DNA of 62,081 bases from Labrys miyagiensis (lineage in GTDB: Bacteria; Pseudomonadota; Alphaproteobacteria; Rhizobiales; Labraceae), in assembly GCF_030160835.1 (NCBI RefSeq), contig NZ_BSPC01000008.1:1-62081 (forward strand). The letters run 5' to 3'. Shown in pieces: positions 34,566 through 43,397 of the stretch; position 1 is the stretch's first letter; the number at the start of each line of letters is the position of its first letter. The translations under genes and the position numbers were made by a program. The notes under the pieces are model-generated. The model made no database searches, was not told the origin of the DNA, and saw only the letters and a list, made by a program, of their open reading frames with translations.

Positions 34566-34597
34566 CGAGAGAGACCGTTTCGCGACGGTCTCTCTCG
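34566..34597 (-). terminator. Perfect 13-bp hairpin downstream of the hydrolase gene
   Basis: Arms cgagagagaccgt (34566-34578) and acggtctctctcg (34585-34597) are separated by a 6-nt loop. It sits 37 nt beyond the hydrolase stop. No T-run follows on either strand, so it is either a weak terminator or a 3'-end stabilising structure. Confidence 0.65.
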
Positions 34598-34633
34598 CCC
34601 TTCGATACGCGCGGTTATCGGCAACCGTCAGCT

Positions 34634-35323
34634 CTATTTAACGACAGCCACGGCCTTGCGGATTGCGTCGATGACGATATCGGGGTGGGACAGCATCGGG
34701 ACGTGGCTGCTCTCCACCTCGGTGGTCGTCGCTCCCATGCGCTTGGAGACCCAGCGCTGGAGATCGGGATGCACGGTATGGTCCCGAGTGGCCAGAACGT
34801 ACCAGCTCGGCTTCGACTTCCACGCAATGTCGTTCGCCCCGAGCTTCTGCTGATGGAACAGGTCAAATGCCGGCGGGTAGTGCGTGGCCCAGACGAGTTT
34901 CTGATCTTCCGCGGAGAGGTCGCCGGCGAAGAACTCGGTGCCGTTCGGCAACATCCAGGCGCGCCCATCGGCGACCTCGACGCGAGAGAAAATATCCGAT
35001 GGGAATTTGTCGAGCTGGTTCTGCACGGTCTCGCCGGCATCTGGGGCAACCGCCGCGATGTAGACGAGGCCCACGACGCGTTTGTCGACGCCCGCGGCAG
35101 TGATGGTGGCGCCGCCATAGGAATGGCCCACAAGAAGGACCGGATTGCCGACACGATTGAGCGTGCGCTTCACGGCCGCCACATCGTATTCGAATGAGGT
35201 CAGACCGTATTGGACAGAGATCACTTCGTGTCCGTCGGCTTGCAAAGCCGGGATCACCTTGTTGAAGCATGAACCGTCGGCCCAGATTCCGTGACAGAAA
35301 ACGATGCTTGGCTTGGTGGACAT
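34634..35323 (-). CDS. Alpha/beta hydrolase
   Basis: This 229-residue enzyme has the nucleophile elbow LLVGHSYGGA (Ser near residue 68), FCHGIWADGSCF (oxyanion hole region) and a catalytic His in SSHVPMLSHP at the end, with the acid probably in TRDHTVHP. It resembles esterase/RsbQ- or salicylate-esterase-like small hydrolases. The AraC gene is upstream on the same strand and may control it. Confidence 0.9.
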   Translation of the reverse strand: MSTKPSIVFCHGIWADGSCFNKVIPALQADGHEVISVQYGLTSFEYDVAAVKRTLNRVGNPVLLVGHSYGGATITAAGVDKRVVGLVYIAAVAPDAGETVQNQLDKFPSDIFSRVEVADGRAWMLPNGTEFFAGDLSAEDQKLVWATHYPPAFDLFHQQKLGANDIAWKSKPSWYVLATRDHTVHPDLQRWVSKRMGATTTEVESSHVPMLSHPDIVIDAIRKAVAVVK

Positions 35324-35452
35324 GGATACCTCCGAAAGTTGCGCCTGATTGCTTCCGCCAACAACGGCCTCGGGATCAGGGTCGAGCTTCAGAAACGACG
35401 TCTGAGCGGCCCGCGTATTTGCGGATCTTGCGGAGCTATGGGCTGTTCTTGC

Positions 35453-36340
35453 TCAAGTCCGGGAGCCGCGATGCTCGTTGCGGAACTGGCCCGGAGTCAG
35501 GCCTGTGTGCTTTCGGAAAATGCGATTGAAATTGCCCTGCGATCCAAAGCCAGCCTCCAGCGCTATCTCAACCAACGACAAGCGCCCCTCCGCGAGTTTG
35601 CTCTTCGCTTCCTGAACGCGGCGTTCGGCAACGTATCGGTGAGGTGAGAGACCTGTGGCTTTCTGGAACATACGAGAGAAATGGAACGGGCTAAGGCATG
35701 CTTCCGCAGCTAGTTCATCCAACCCGATCGCGTCCGCAAAGCGACACTCGACCAGGTCCAGCACCCGCGTCAGCTTCTGATAGGAAAGGCTTGGCGAGGG
35801 CGGCGCGGCGCGCCGCGAGATGTTCGAGTACTTGGAGACGAGATGCGCCGCGAGCATTGAACTGGCGCTGTCGATGAACAGTCGATCGGTGGGCTCGGGC
35901 GGTCGAGAGATGATGCCATGAAGGGCGGCCGCAACCTCCTTCAGAAGGGGATCCGACACTCTTGGCGCGCGGACCAGCTCCGCTCTCGGCGGATCGACGT
36001 CAAAATCAGCTAAGGAACTTGCGGCTGTCACCGAAGGGGAGAGGAAAATGTAAAGGCATTCGAGCGGGGAAACGATCTCGGTCTCCGTTTCGTCAAAACC
36101 CACAGGCAGAATGCTTGCGATGCCGGGCTGAACCGCCACTACTCGCCGGACGGCGCCTGCCTCCTTCCAACGGACAGGTGTGCGGCCTGCAAGAGCGCTC
36201 GAAATAGCATTACATGTGCATGTAACAGGCGGAAGAACAGTCGAATTCAAGCTCCGATGCTCGATCCGTATGTTCGGCCGTTCGAGGGAACTGTGAAGCT
36301 TGCTTCCCTCATAACGGCGATTGTGAATGAGAAAAGTCAT
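35453..36340 (-). CDS. AraC-family regulator
   Basis: The 295-residue product has an unrecognised N-terminal sensing domain and a C-terminal double HTH (about 190-290): LDELAAEACLSPFHFSRMFQ then LVEIALEAGFGSQGNFNRIF, with the final GLTPGQFR. It is 129 nt upstream of the hydrolase gene on the same strand. Confidence 0.93.
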   Translation of the reverse strand: MTFLIHNRRYEGSKLHSSLERPNIRIEHRSLNSTVLPPVTCTCNAISSALAGRTPVRWKEAGAVRRVVAVQPGIASILPVGFDETETEIVSPLECLYIFLSPSVTAASSLADFDVDPPRAELVRAPRVSDPLLKEVAAALHGIISRPPEPTDRLFIDSASSMLAAHLVSKYSNISRRAAPPSPSLSYQKLTRVLDLVECRFADAIGLDELAAEACLSPFHFSRMFQKATGLSPHRYVAERRVQEAKSKLAEGRLSLVEIALEAGFGSQGNFNRIFRKHTGLTPGQFRNEHRGSRT

Positions 36341-36673
36341 GCGTGCGGGCCTATCGGTTCCGGTCAGCTACCTTGTATCACATCCTAATATTTCAATAAC
36401 CCAACTCGCCATCGTCGTTCCGTCGGAGAAACTGCAATGTACGGGCAAAAAAGTCCCCTCCAGTGCGTTTCAGAAACAAATCACGCTCCGGAAAAGACCG
36501 TCAGCGCAATGCGCCCAATCTGACGGTCTTTTGGATCGATCCGGGATACGCGCGAGCAATCAGCTTGTTGGCATGGATGTACGCCGCGCGCCTCAACATA
36601 GGTCAGGGGAATAACCGTCATATAGGGCATTCCTAGCTTCGAAACCATGGGCAAAACCGCAGATCGCGACCCT
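36341..36673. other. Gene-poor stretch
   Basis: This 333-nt interval has only a 69-codon minus-strand frame (36481-36690) overlapping the ScpB end, with no recognisable family and no Shine-Dalgarno. I treat it as non-coding or decayed. No repeats or structures stand out. Confidence 0.5.
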
Positions 36674-37069
36674 TCATTCGGATGAAGCAACGCCGAATCC
36701 CGAAGAGCTTTCTACCTCTTCAATTGCATCCTCCTCCCGGCTGCCCTCGCCCTCCATTTCACCCGGAACCGCCGGCAGGTTCTCTGCCAGCAGCCGCGCC
36801 TTGCTGAGCAGGCCGGCATCCTCCAGCCTTTCGAGGTCGGGCAGGTCGCGCAGGGTCTGGAAGCCAAAACGCTCCAGGAACCCCAGCGTGGTGACATAGG
36901 TATAGGGCGCGCCCAGCTGGGGGCTGCGTGGCCCGGTCCCGACTAAGCCATCGCTGCGCAGATTGGCGATCAGGTCCCGCGATATCTCCCGCCCGAACAT
37001 TTTCGAAAGTTCGACCCTCGTCACCGGTTGGAAATAGCCGTTCGCTAGCAAGCCAATCTTGAGAGCCAT
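36674..37069 (-). CDS. Truncated ScpB-like (SMC partner) protein
   Basis: This 131-residue product matches the second winged helix of ScpB (YFQPVTRVELSKMFG, SRDLIANLR, GAPYTYVTTLGFLERFGF, LRDLP) and its acidic tail, but the first winged helix is absent; full ScpB has about 200 or more residues. It therefore is either a truncated relic or a short plasmid-borne form. No scpA is adjacent. Confidence 0.7.
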   Translation of the reverse strand: MALKIGLLANGYFQPVTRVELSKMFGREISRDLIANLRSDGLVGTGPRSPQLGAPYTYVTTLGFLERFGFQTLRDLPDLERLEDAGLLSKARLLAENLPAVPGEMEGEGSREEDAIEEVESSSGFGVASSE

Positions 37070-37244
37070 TAAACGGGCGCCTGTTCTGCGCCCACGCTCC
37101 CTAAGGCTGCAACACGATTTGCCCAGACGATCGACTCGATAAGGCGGGATGAAAGTCCTCGCCTCCGTTCGTTACCCGGCAGTTCTGCGGGCCTGCATCT
37201 ACGTTGCCGTTGTCAGCGCGTCGAAGGCATCCTATGGTCACTGC

Positions 37245-37435
37245 GATGGTTCCTGGACCGCGAGGTTCGGGATGAAAAGGGAACGCGGTAGGTATTCGTG
37301 CCAAAGCCGCGGCTGCCCCCGCAACTGTGAGCGGCAAGCAAACATCCACCATGCCACTGGCCGAAGGCTGGGAAGGCGGATGTCGCTACGACCCGTGAGC
37401 CAGGAGACCTGCCATCACCATCAGTTGACCGGACG
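37245..37435 (+). ncRNA. Cobalamin riboswitch
   Basis: The conserved elements appear in order: aaaagggaa (37275-37283), gctgcccccgcaactgt (37312-37328), and the B12 box gccaggagacctgcc (37399-37413). A hairpin ccgga/tccgg (37429-37433 with 37442-37446) lies against the gggagg at 37445-37450 and could hide that ribosome site when B12 is bound. The next open frames are short, and a broken nrdA follows about 650 nt on; B12 riboswitches controlling B12-independent ribonucleotide reductases are known. Confidence 0.9.
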
Positions 37436-37455
37436 GGGTGTTCCGGGAGGAAGCT

Positions 37456-37764
37456 TTGACAACGGCGCTCGCCGTTATCCAACCATCCTTCTGTCCCCAC
37501 TTTGTCAGGCGGGAGTTGAGATTGGCACGGACTGTGGACAATATCCAATTCCGCATGCGATGTCGCATTGGCCACCATCAGCAGGGTTTATTGCTGATAG
37601 GCAAGCACCAGGCCTCCAACGCCGCAAAGGGAAAAGCCATGCTTTCGATGACCGAGGTCGGCTGTATCGACGCCAGTGGTCGGCCATTGGCGTTCGGCCT
37701 TACTTCCCTTGTCGGGCCAGCCATCTATTCGGTGACACGCACGAGATTTTACGATGAACGCTGA
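37456..37764 (+). CDS. Short ORF behind the cobalamin riboswitch
   Basis: A TTG at 37456 has gggagg 5 nt ahead and opens about 102 codons. The product (LTTALAVIQPSFCPH at the start) has no recognised domain. It may be a leader or a fragment of a decayed gene that the riboswitch once controlled; treat as weak. Confidence 0.3.
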   Translation: MTTALAVIQPSFCPHFVRRELRLARTVDNIQFRMRCRIGHHQQGLLLIGKHQASNAAKGKAMLSMTEVGCIDASGRPLAFGLTSLVGPAIYSVTRTRFYDER

Positions 37765-37780
37765 GGTTTAGGACGGCAAG

Positions 37781-37987
37781 ATGGCTAAGGTATACAATTA
37801 TGAGGTCGAGGATGGGGGCACCGTATTTGTATCAGGCGTTAAGCGCACGATGGCTTCAATCCGTCGGGTCGGAGTGACGGCGCAGCTACACACGGAGGAG
37901 GAAGTGCCAGACGAGAAGGTCGACGCTGAAGGCCGATACTTCCCCCCGTTGTTCCCAACTAGCTCGACAAAGCCAAGATCCTTTTGA
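37781..37987 (+). CDS. Small protein of unknown function, maybe a fragment
   Basis: The 68-codon frame encodes a charged product (MAKVYNYEVEDGGTVF, then EEEVPDEKVDAEGRYF). There is no strong Shine-Dalgarno. It lies between the riboswitch ORF and the broken nrdA, so it may be part of the decayed operon. Confidence 0.35.
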   Translation: MAKVYNYEVEDGGTVFVSGVKRTMASIRRVGVTAQLHTEEEVPDEKVDAEGRYFPPLFPTSSTKPRSF

Positions 37988-38083
37988 GTTTCGCCCAACG
38001 ATCCGGCCTGGCTGGGTGCTCAAATACAATGCTTTAGCCGTGTCCTCGATCAAGCAGACGAGGAGGGAGCCGGCAAGGAGCTT

Positions 38084-38535
38084 GTGAACACGGCTGTCGA
38101 TGCCGACCTACAAATGAAGACCCGCGATGGCTCGCTTGTGCCGCTCGATCTCATTCGCTTGCAGGCCCTTGTGCTCAAAGCCTGTGCCGAACTTGCAGAC
38201 AGAAAAGCCAAGGCAATGGTCTCGGAGACGCAACGCAATCTCTACGACGGCATCAGCCAGGAAGAGTTGGCGTTGGCGCCGATCCTCGCCGCCTGCACCC
38301 TTATCGAAACGGAGCCGTACTATGCCAAGGTCAGTGCCCGTCTCCTCAATGACAAGCTGCGTCGAGAAGCTCTGACCTTCATTGCGGACGGCCCAAGCAG
38401 GCCATGCAGGCCGAAATGGTGGAGCACTCCGCGGACGATTTCCACGACTACATTCAGGTCGGCATTGCCAACGAACTTCTCGACCCCGAATTCGGCCGCT
38501 TTGACCTGTCTCGCCTATACCCTCAACTGAGGCGT
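38084..38535 (+). pseudogene. nrdA: Frameshifted N-terminal fragment of ribonucleotide reductase alpha subunit
   Basis: The ATP-cone is recognisable: KTRDGSLVPLDLIRLQALV, then ETQRNLYDGISQEEL, then SARLLNDKLRREAL. Near 38390 the frame shifts; the continuation (QAMQAEMVEHSADDFHDYI, GIANELLDPEFGRFDLSRLY) is in the next frame and is also NrdA-like. Homology stops at about 38535, so the catalytic barrel is missing. With the upstream riboswitch this looks like the remains of a B12-repressed class I reductase operon. Confidence 0.75.
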
Positions 38536-38966
38536 TCCAGTAGACATCTGGTTTCAAAGTCCGAAAGCTGCATTTGAGATAGCGCAGCATCTCGAAGCCC
38601 TCTCCAGGAATGAAATGCAGCCTCGAAGTGTCGAGCGCGCAGCCCTTGGCCTAGTGCTATTTTTTGAGCGATCGGGTCGTCGGGCAGTCGCGCTGCCAGT
38701 ATTTTCAAATTTACTTCGTTCCTGGGTCCGTCAGTGACTGTGCGCCCGAGCACGTATTCGGTCACACCCACGACCTTGAGGGTGGAACTGAACATTTCAA
38801 GTCCAGTACTTTTCACAAGCTTGCTGTCCAGGATAGCGACAAAGTCCAGGTGCAGCGCTGGCTGCATGTCAAAGGCATGAAGTAAAACCTGAAATTGGAT
38901 ATCGCGCGCGATCGTAACTGGTAGCTTCGAGAGGAAATTGAAGATTACTACGTTGGGGGTGTCCAT
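38523..38966 (-). CDS. Hypothetical protein
   Basis: A minus-strand frame of 147 codons (start 38966; 38981 also possible) with plausible amino-acid composition: PNVVIFNFLSKLPVTIARDI, then VLLHAFDMQPALHLDFVA. No domain is recognised. Its end overlaps the nrdA relic by about 10 nt. It may be a real gene or an artefact of a decayed region. Confidence 0.35.
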   Translation of the reverse strand: MDTPNVVIFNFLSKLPVTIARDIQFQVLLHAFDMQPALHLDFVAILDSKLVKSTGLEMFSSTLKVVGVTEYVLGRTVTDGPRNEVNLKILAARLPDDPIAQKIALGQGLRARHFEAAFHSWRGLRDAALSQMQLSDFETRCLLERLS

Positions 38967-38981
38967 GCCCGTGCCTGTCAT

Positions 38982-39440
38982 TTGCCGCTAGCTGCGCAGT
39001 ATTGGCACCCCCACGGCCCGCTCCACGGCTCGAAGTTGGGAGCGATTGGCCCACAAGGTGCTGAGACGAAGGTGCTGCCTCGAGGCGCGCCGCCAGTGAT
39101 TCTTAGCTTGTTTCTCGCGCGAGCGCCAAGAGCTCCCTAGTTGATGGAAGACACCATTTTGAGGTGACGGGTCACTCATCCTCTTTACGAGTCTGCGTTT
39201 GATGAAGGATGCCATCGATCAACCTTGGGGATCTCCTCGACTGTTGTTTCGCGATCGATGGGTATTTATGTAAATCGGCGCCAAAGGTTGACCCCTAACG
39301 GCGCGACCATAGTCGGCTGAAAAAGCACGATAATTTGGAATTTGAGGGGGTCTCGATCGGCACCGATCCTGTCCCCATCCATCATGGAATTTTGCACATA
39401 ATATCAATAGGTTAACGTTCGCGCGACGGGGGCTAATCTT
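38982..39440. other. Gene-poor stretch
   Basis: About 460 nt with no supported gene. A ttgacccc unit occurs at 39289-39296, similar to the IS21-like relic at 29740. The short minus frame at 38988-39215 has no recognisable product. Confidence 0.5.
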
Positions 39441-39497
39441 TGAAGCCGATTTACAAGGATCATAGGCCGGATCGGCAAAATCACGCGCCACGGAAAG

Positions 39498-39785
39498 GTG
39501 GTTAGGGTCAACTTGAGCGCCAACGTTGACGTTAAGATCGCCGAGGGAAAGTACGAGGCAGAAACCCTTTGGAACACGGTAACCGCGTTTGGTGCCACAG
39601 CGGATTGGGTGGAGGCCCAACGCAGCGTTGGTGACCTGGTTCACGCCAAGGGAACTATGGGCCAGGCCAAATATACCAACGGCAATGGCGAGACGGTCTA
39701 TTACACCGACTTCAAGGCCCGGTCCTTCAAGTTTCTTGCCCTAGCGCGCGACAAAATCGACGATGAAGGGCCGGTTGGCGGCTAA
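39498..39785 (+). CDS. SSB-like OB-fold protein with a doubtful start
   Basis: The 95-codon frame from GTG 39498 resembles single-stranded-DNA-binding proteins: ETLWNTVTAFGATADWVEAQ, then VGDLVHAKGTMGQAKYTNGN and TVYYTDF. The frame stays open upstream to about 39444 and would supply an expected OB strand (IIGRIGKITRHGKVV), but no start codon fits there. So the annotated GTG probably gives a truncated product. Confidence 0.6.
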   Translation: MVRVNLSANVDVKIAEGKYEAETLWNTVTAFGATADWVEAQRSVGDLVHAKGTMGQAKYTNGNGETVYYTDFKARSFKFLALARDKIDDEGPVGG

Positions 39786-39823
39786 TGCTGTCAGCCTCCC
39801 TTCTATTTTCGACAGGCCCTGCA

Positions 39824-40867
39824 CTATGTACTCTCGCGCTGGATCACCTTGAACGGCATGAGCATAAGTTCGGGCGGTATGCGCCGCCCTTCCCTGCTCG
39901 CCTCGATCGCATTCAGCAGGAGATCCCCGGCAGCACGGCCGATTTCAAACGCATCCACGGAGATGGTGGTAATGCGCGGAAAGGAACAACGCGCCACCTC
40001 GAAGTCACCGAAGCCAGCGATCGCAATACGGCCGGGGACGGCCCAGCCGCGCCTGTGGCACTCCATGAGTGCCCCGAAGGCCGAAAGATCGGAGACGCAA
40101 ACGGCTGCGTCGACATCTGGCCATTGCGACATCAGATGCGCAATCGCCTCCCCACCTTGCTCCATGGAGATGGGCGGCTTGCCGAAGGAGATGACCCTTC
40201 CGCGCGGCAGGCCAAGCTGCTCGATCGCCTGCGCATAGCCAAGCCGCCGATCGGCGCCGCGGGTATCGCGGTTGCTGGTACCGCCCACGAAGCCGATATT
40301 GCGATAGCCGAGACCATACAGGTGATGGACGAGTGCATTCGTAGCGGCGGCGTTGGAAAACCCCACCACATGTTCGATCGGATTGTCCGGAATATCCCAG
40401 GTCTCGATCACCGGGATCCCTGCGGCTGAAAGCAGCCGACGCGTTCTGTCGGCATGCCGACCGCCGGTGACAATGATCCCCTCAGGCCGGCGCGTTAGCA
40501 TTGACTCGACCAGCCGTTCCTCTTTCTCGATCAGATAATCCGTGTAGCCGAGAAGAAGCTGAAGGCCGGTGTTTTCGATCGCCTCGGTGATGCCACGCGC
40601 CGTATCAGCGAAGTTCGAACTATTGATCGAAGGCACCAGGGCAACAACGAAACCCGATCGCTTCGAGGAGAGCGTTCCGGCCGTCTGATCGAGCACATAG
40701 CCCAGTTCGTCGACCGCATTCATGATCTTGCGGCGGGTCTTCTCGGAGATCGGGCCGCCTTTCTTGAGCGCGCGCGACACGGTCATGGTAGATACGCCCG
40801 CAAGCTCGGCCACGTCAGCCATGGTTGGCGGGCTTTTCAGCGGTCTGTCGGTTTCGCTCGCCATCAA
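39824..40867 (-). CDS. LacI-family regulator of gluconate genes (GntR-like)
   Basis: The 347-residue product has a LacI helix-turn-helix (about 15-40: TMADVAELAGVSTMTVSRAL) and a periplasmic-binding-like sensor domain. It is the last gene of the minus-strand block that starts with the sugar ABC transporter. Three 16-bp ATGTTATC-type palindromes (46039, 48376, 48492) lie at the promoters of this cluster; E. coli GntR/IdnR proteins bind very similar sites, so this is the probable regulator. Confidence 0.9.
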   Translation of the reverse strand: MMASETDRPLKSPPTMADVAELAGVSTMTVSRALKKGGPISEKTRRKIMNAVDELGYVLDQTAGTLSSKRSGFVVALVPSINSSNFADTARGITEAIENTGLQLLLGYTDYLIEKEERLVESMLTRRPEGIIVTGGRHADRTRRLLSAAGIPVIETWDIPDNPIEHVVGFSNAAATNALVHHLYGLGYRNIGFVGGTSNRDTRGADRRLGYAQAIEQLGLPRGRVISFGKPPISMEQGGEAIAHLMSQWPDVDAAVCVSDLSAFGALMECHRRGWAVPGRIAIAGFGDFEVARCSFPRITTISVDAFEIGRAAGDLLLNAIEASREGRRIPPELMLMPFKVIQREST

Positions 40868-40918
40868 GATGTCCAGTGGTGGTCTTTTCAGGCCAATGAT
40901 ATTTGTCGCCGGAACGCG

Positions 40919-41827
40919 TTACCACCCCGGCGGGTGGTTGTTAACGTAGATAGCGTAGAGAGAAGTCTGCGCCGTGATGTAAAGACGATTGCGCTTGGGC
41001 CCGCCGAAACACAGGTTCGACACGATCTCCGGCACAAGGATACGGCCGATCAGGACACCATCCGGCGCATGGACGCGCACCGAATCGGCGCTGGAGGTCC
41101 ACAGATTGCCGTCGCGATCAACCAGGAAGCCGTCGAAGAAGCCGGCATCGCAAATGGCGAAAGTCCGGGCCGCGCCGATACTTTGTCCATCTGGCTCAAT
41201 GTCATAGGCATATATGGCCTTGGGCAAGCCTGGAACATGAGTGGCGCCGGTGTCGGCAACATAGAGGATTGTTTCATCCGGCGAGAAGGCCAGGCCGTTC
41301 GGGCGGACGCGATCGGTGACAACAGCCGTCAGTTCGCCTGACGATGCATCGAGACGATAGAGCTGTGATGCGCCAATCTCGGATGGCGCCGCGTGGCCCT
41401 CATAGTGACTGTCGATGCCGTAGGTCGGATCGCTGAACCAGATCGACCTGTCCGATTTCACCACGACGTCGTTGGGGGAGTTCAGCCGCTTGCCCTCATG
41501 ACGATCGACGAGCATCGTCCATCGCCCATCTGCCTCCAGCCGGGAAATGCGTCTTCCACCATGCTCGCAAGCCACGACCCTGCCGGCTGCATCGAGGGCG
41601 TGACCGTTGTGATAGCCACAGGGGCTCTCGAAAACACTGACGGAGGCATCCGTCTCATCCAAGCGCATCAAGCGGTCGTTGGGAATATCAGACCACAAGA
41701 CGGACTTGGCCGCCGGCACATAGATCGGCCCCTCCGCCCAACGGCACCCAGTCCACAGTCTTTCCAGCTGGGCGTGGCCGATGATCAGGGCTGCAAATCG
41801 TTCGTCGAGGATATCGTAATCGCTCAT
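40919..41827 (-). CDS. SMP-30/gluconolactonase family protein
   Basis: This 302-residue six-bladed propeller has EGPIYVPAAKSVLWSDIPND (metal Glu), LNSPNDVVV (Asn) and FSPDETILYVADT (Asp), matching the metal site of SMP-30 lactonases. It would open a sugar lactone to the aldonic acid, feeding the gluconate pathway coded nearby. It is 51 nt downstream of nothing but spacer from the LacI start, and 16 nt after the small upstream gene. Confidence 0.9.
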   Translation of the reverse strand: MSDYDILDERFAALIIGHAQLERLWTGCRWAEGPIYVPAAKSVLWSDIPNDRLMRLDETDASVSVFESPCGYHNGHALDAAGRVVACEHGGRRISRLEADGRWTMLVDRHEGKRLNSPNDVVVKSDRSIWFSDPTYGIDSHYEGHAAPSEIGASQLYRLDASSGELTAVVTDRVRPNGLAFSPDETILYVADTGATHVPGLPKAIYAYDIEPDGQSIGAARTFAICDAGFFDGFLVDRDGNLWTSSADSVRVHAPDGVLIGRILVPEIVSNLCFGGPKRNRLYITAQTSLYAIYVNNHPPGW

Positions 41828-41843
41828 CTTCCGGACACCGCCC

Positions 41844-42182
41844 TCAAACCACCAACAAGGGATACTGGTCGGCTCGAAATACGGTGTGGAAGATATCGCC
41901 GTCGAACAACTCGACGAGATCAGCCGTCACAGAGCGGCTTTGGGTCCGCACGTCCGAGGCGAGTGCCTGCTCGATGGCCTCTCGGGAGGGATAACGGATG
42001 GCGAGCACCATTTCGTAGTGTGGTTCGATGACGTCGGCCTCCTCCTGACGCAACACGCGCACCTCCTCGGCACCCGGAAACTGGGTCCAGAGTGGGACCA
42101 GCCTCTCGTGGACGAAATGGGTGAAGGCATCCTCGAAGCCGGGCTTCGCACGGCCGCGGAAAAAGGCGCAACGTATGTACAT
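41844..42182 (-). CDS. Dimeric alpha/beta-barrel protein
   Basis: This 112-residue product starts at ATG 42182 and has the ferredoxin-like layout of small stress/EthD-like proteins: MYIRCAFFRGRAKPGFEDAF at the start and PHYEMVLAIRYPSREAIEQA in the middle. No active-site residues are clear. It lies in the sugar operon; a role in catabolism is likely but unspecified. Confidence 0.7.
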   Translation of the reverse strand: MYIRCAFFRGRAKPGFEDAFTHFVHERLVPLWTQFPGAEEVRVLRQEEADVIEPHYEMVLAIRYPSREAIEQALASDVRTQSRSVTADLVELFDGDIFHTVFRADQYPLLVV

Positions 42183-42261
42183 GAAAAGACTGCCTCGGGA
42201 GAGAGAAGGGGCCGGCGGCAATCACCGCCGCCAGCTACGACTAGTTCGGCCTTCAGCCGGC

Positions 42262-43371
42262 TCAGTTCACGCCCCAAATCTTCTTGTAGGCGTCGCGATA
42301 GCCATTGTCGGGGTCGAAGACATTCTTCGGACCGCCGTCGAAGGCGATGTTGTCCGGCGTCACCAGATGCACACCGGGCACGTAGCCCGACCATTTCTCG
42401 CCGGCGAAGGCGCGGTTGAGCTCATCGATGAGCTGCCAGCCCTGCATGGAAAGCGGCTCGGGCACGGTCGCAGCCTGATGATCCTTGGCCCGGATACGCT
42501 GGTAGGCAGCCTCGGAGCCGTCGCCGGCCGAGATGTTCTGCGGGTCGCCATCACCGGCAATGCCGGCGGCGGAGAGAGCCGGAGGCATGAAGTCATAATA
42601 GAGGTCGTTGATTGCCAGTGACTGCGTCCACTTGGCGCCATTTTGCTGCAGCAGCGTGGTGGTGAGCTGAGGAATGCGGGTCGATACATCCGAAAGCGGC
42701 GTGTCCTGGAAGGACAATACCGAGCAGCCCGCGCATTGCTTGATCACCGCTTCCATCGCGCGTCCCTTGGCGATAGCGATCGCGTAGGTGGAGTCGGCGA
42801 AGATCACGACACCGGCCTTGCCATCGGAATCGGCGATCGCCTTCATTGCCGCGACTTTTGCCACTTCCATGGCATCGGTGGTGACATTGGCGAATACGGG
42901 CGTGCCATCCAGGGGGCCCGGTTTGGGACCTGAGTGCCAACCGACGATGGTGATGCCCAGCTTGGCCGCTTCCTCGAGACCTGCCTTCTGCTCCACCGCA
43001 TCGCTGCCGCCGACGACGATGGCATCGGGCTTGAGCGCGATTGCCTGGCTCAGCGCCGTCGCCTGGCCTGAGACAGTGCCCTGCCCGTCGATCTCGCGAT
43101 AATCCCAGCCGATCACGCCGGCCGCCTCTTTCACACCCTGGGCCACGCCGAGGATGCCGCCATTGCGCATGTCGCCTGCCACATAGACAACGATCTTCTT
43201 GCCGGCGGCCTTGGGGCCTGTGGTTGGGCCGTCCCATTTGTCGGCGCGAGCGCCCGCCTTGGCCACCACCGCCTTCGCCTCGTCGACGAAGGCGTCGGCA
43301 TGTGCGGCAAGAGGCGCAAGCATGAGCGTTGCCGCGCTGGCAGCCGCCATTAGTACAGTTCGTCTCAACAT
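42262..43371 (-). CDS. Sugar ABC transporter substrate-binding protein
   Basis: The 369-residue product starts at ATG 43371 with GAGGG close ahead, and has a signal peptide ending in AAHADA. It is of the RbsB-like periplasmic-binding type (KIVVYVAGDMRNGGIL, PDAIVVGGSDAV). It is the receptor of the permease and ATPase upstream. The ligand is likely an aldonate or related sugar given the cluster. Confidence 0.92.
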   Translation of the reverse strand: MLRRTVLMAAASAATLMLAPLAAHADAFVDEAKAVVAKAGARADKWDGPTTGPKAAGKKIVVYVAGDMRNGGILGVAQGVKEAAGVIGWDYREIDGQGTVSGQATALSQAIALKPDAIVVGGSDAVEQKAGLEEAAKLGITIVGWHSGPKPGPLDGTPVFANVTTDAMEVAKVAAMKAIADSDGKAGVVIFADSTYAIAIAKGRAMEAVIKQCAGCSVLSFQDTPLSDVSTRIPQLTTTLLQQNGAKWTQSLAINDLYYDFMPPALSAAGIAGDGDPQNISAGDGSEAAYQRIRAKDHQAATVPEPLSMQGWQLIDELNRAFAGEKWSGYVPGVHLVTPDNIAFDGGPKNVFDPDNGYRDAYKKIWGVN

Positions 43372-43397
43372 AGTTCCCTCCTGATTGCGACGGCTCG

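Noticed and set aside
34566-34597. Attachment-site interpretation of the hairpin
   Set aside because: It is a simple 13-bp stem with 6-nt loop just beyond the hydrolase gene, and no second copy was noticed, so a transcript 3'-end structure is the simpler reading.
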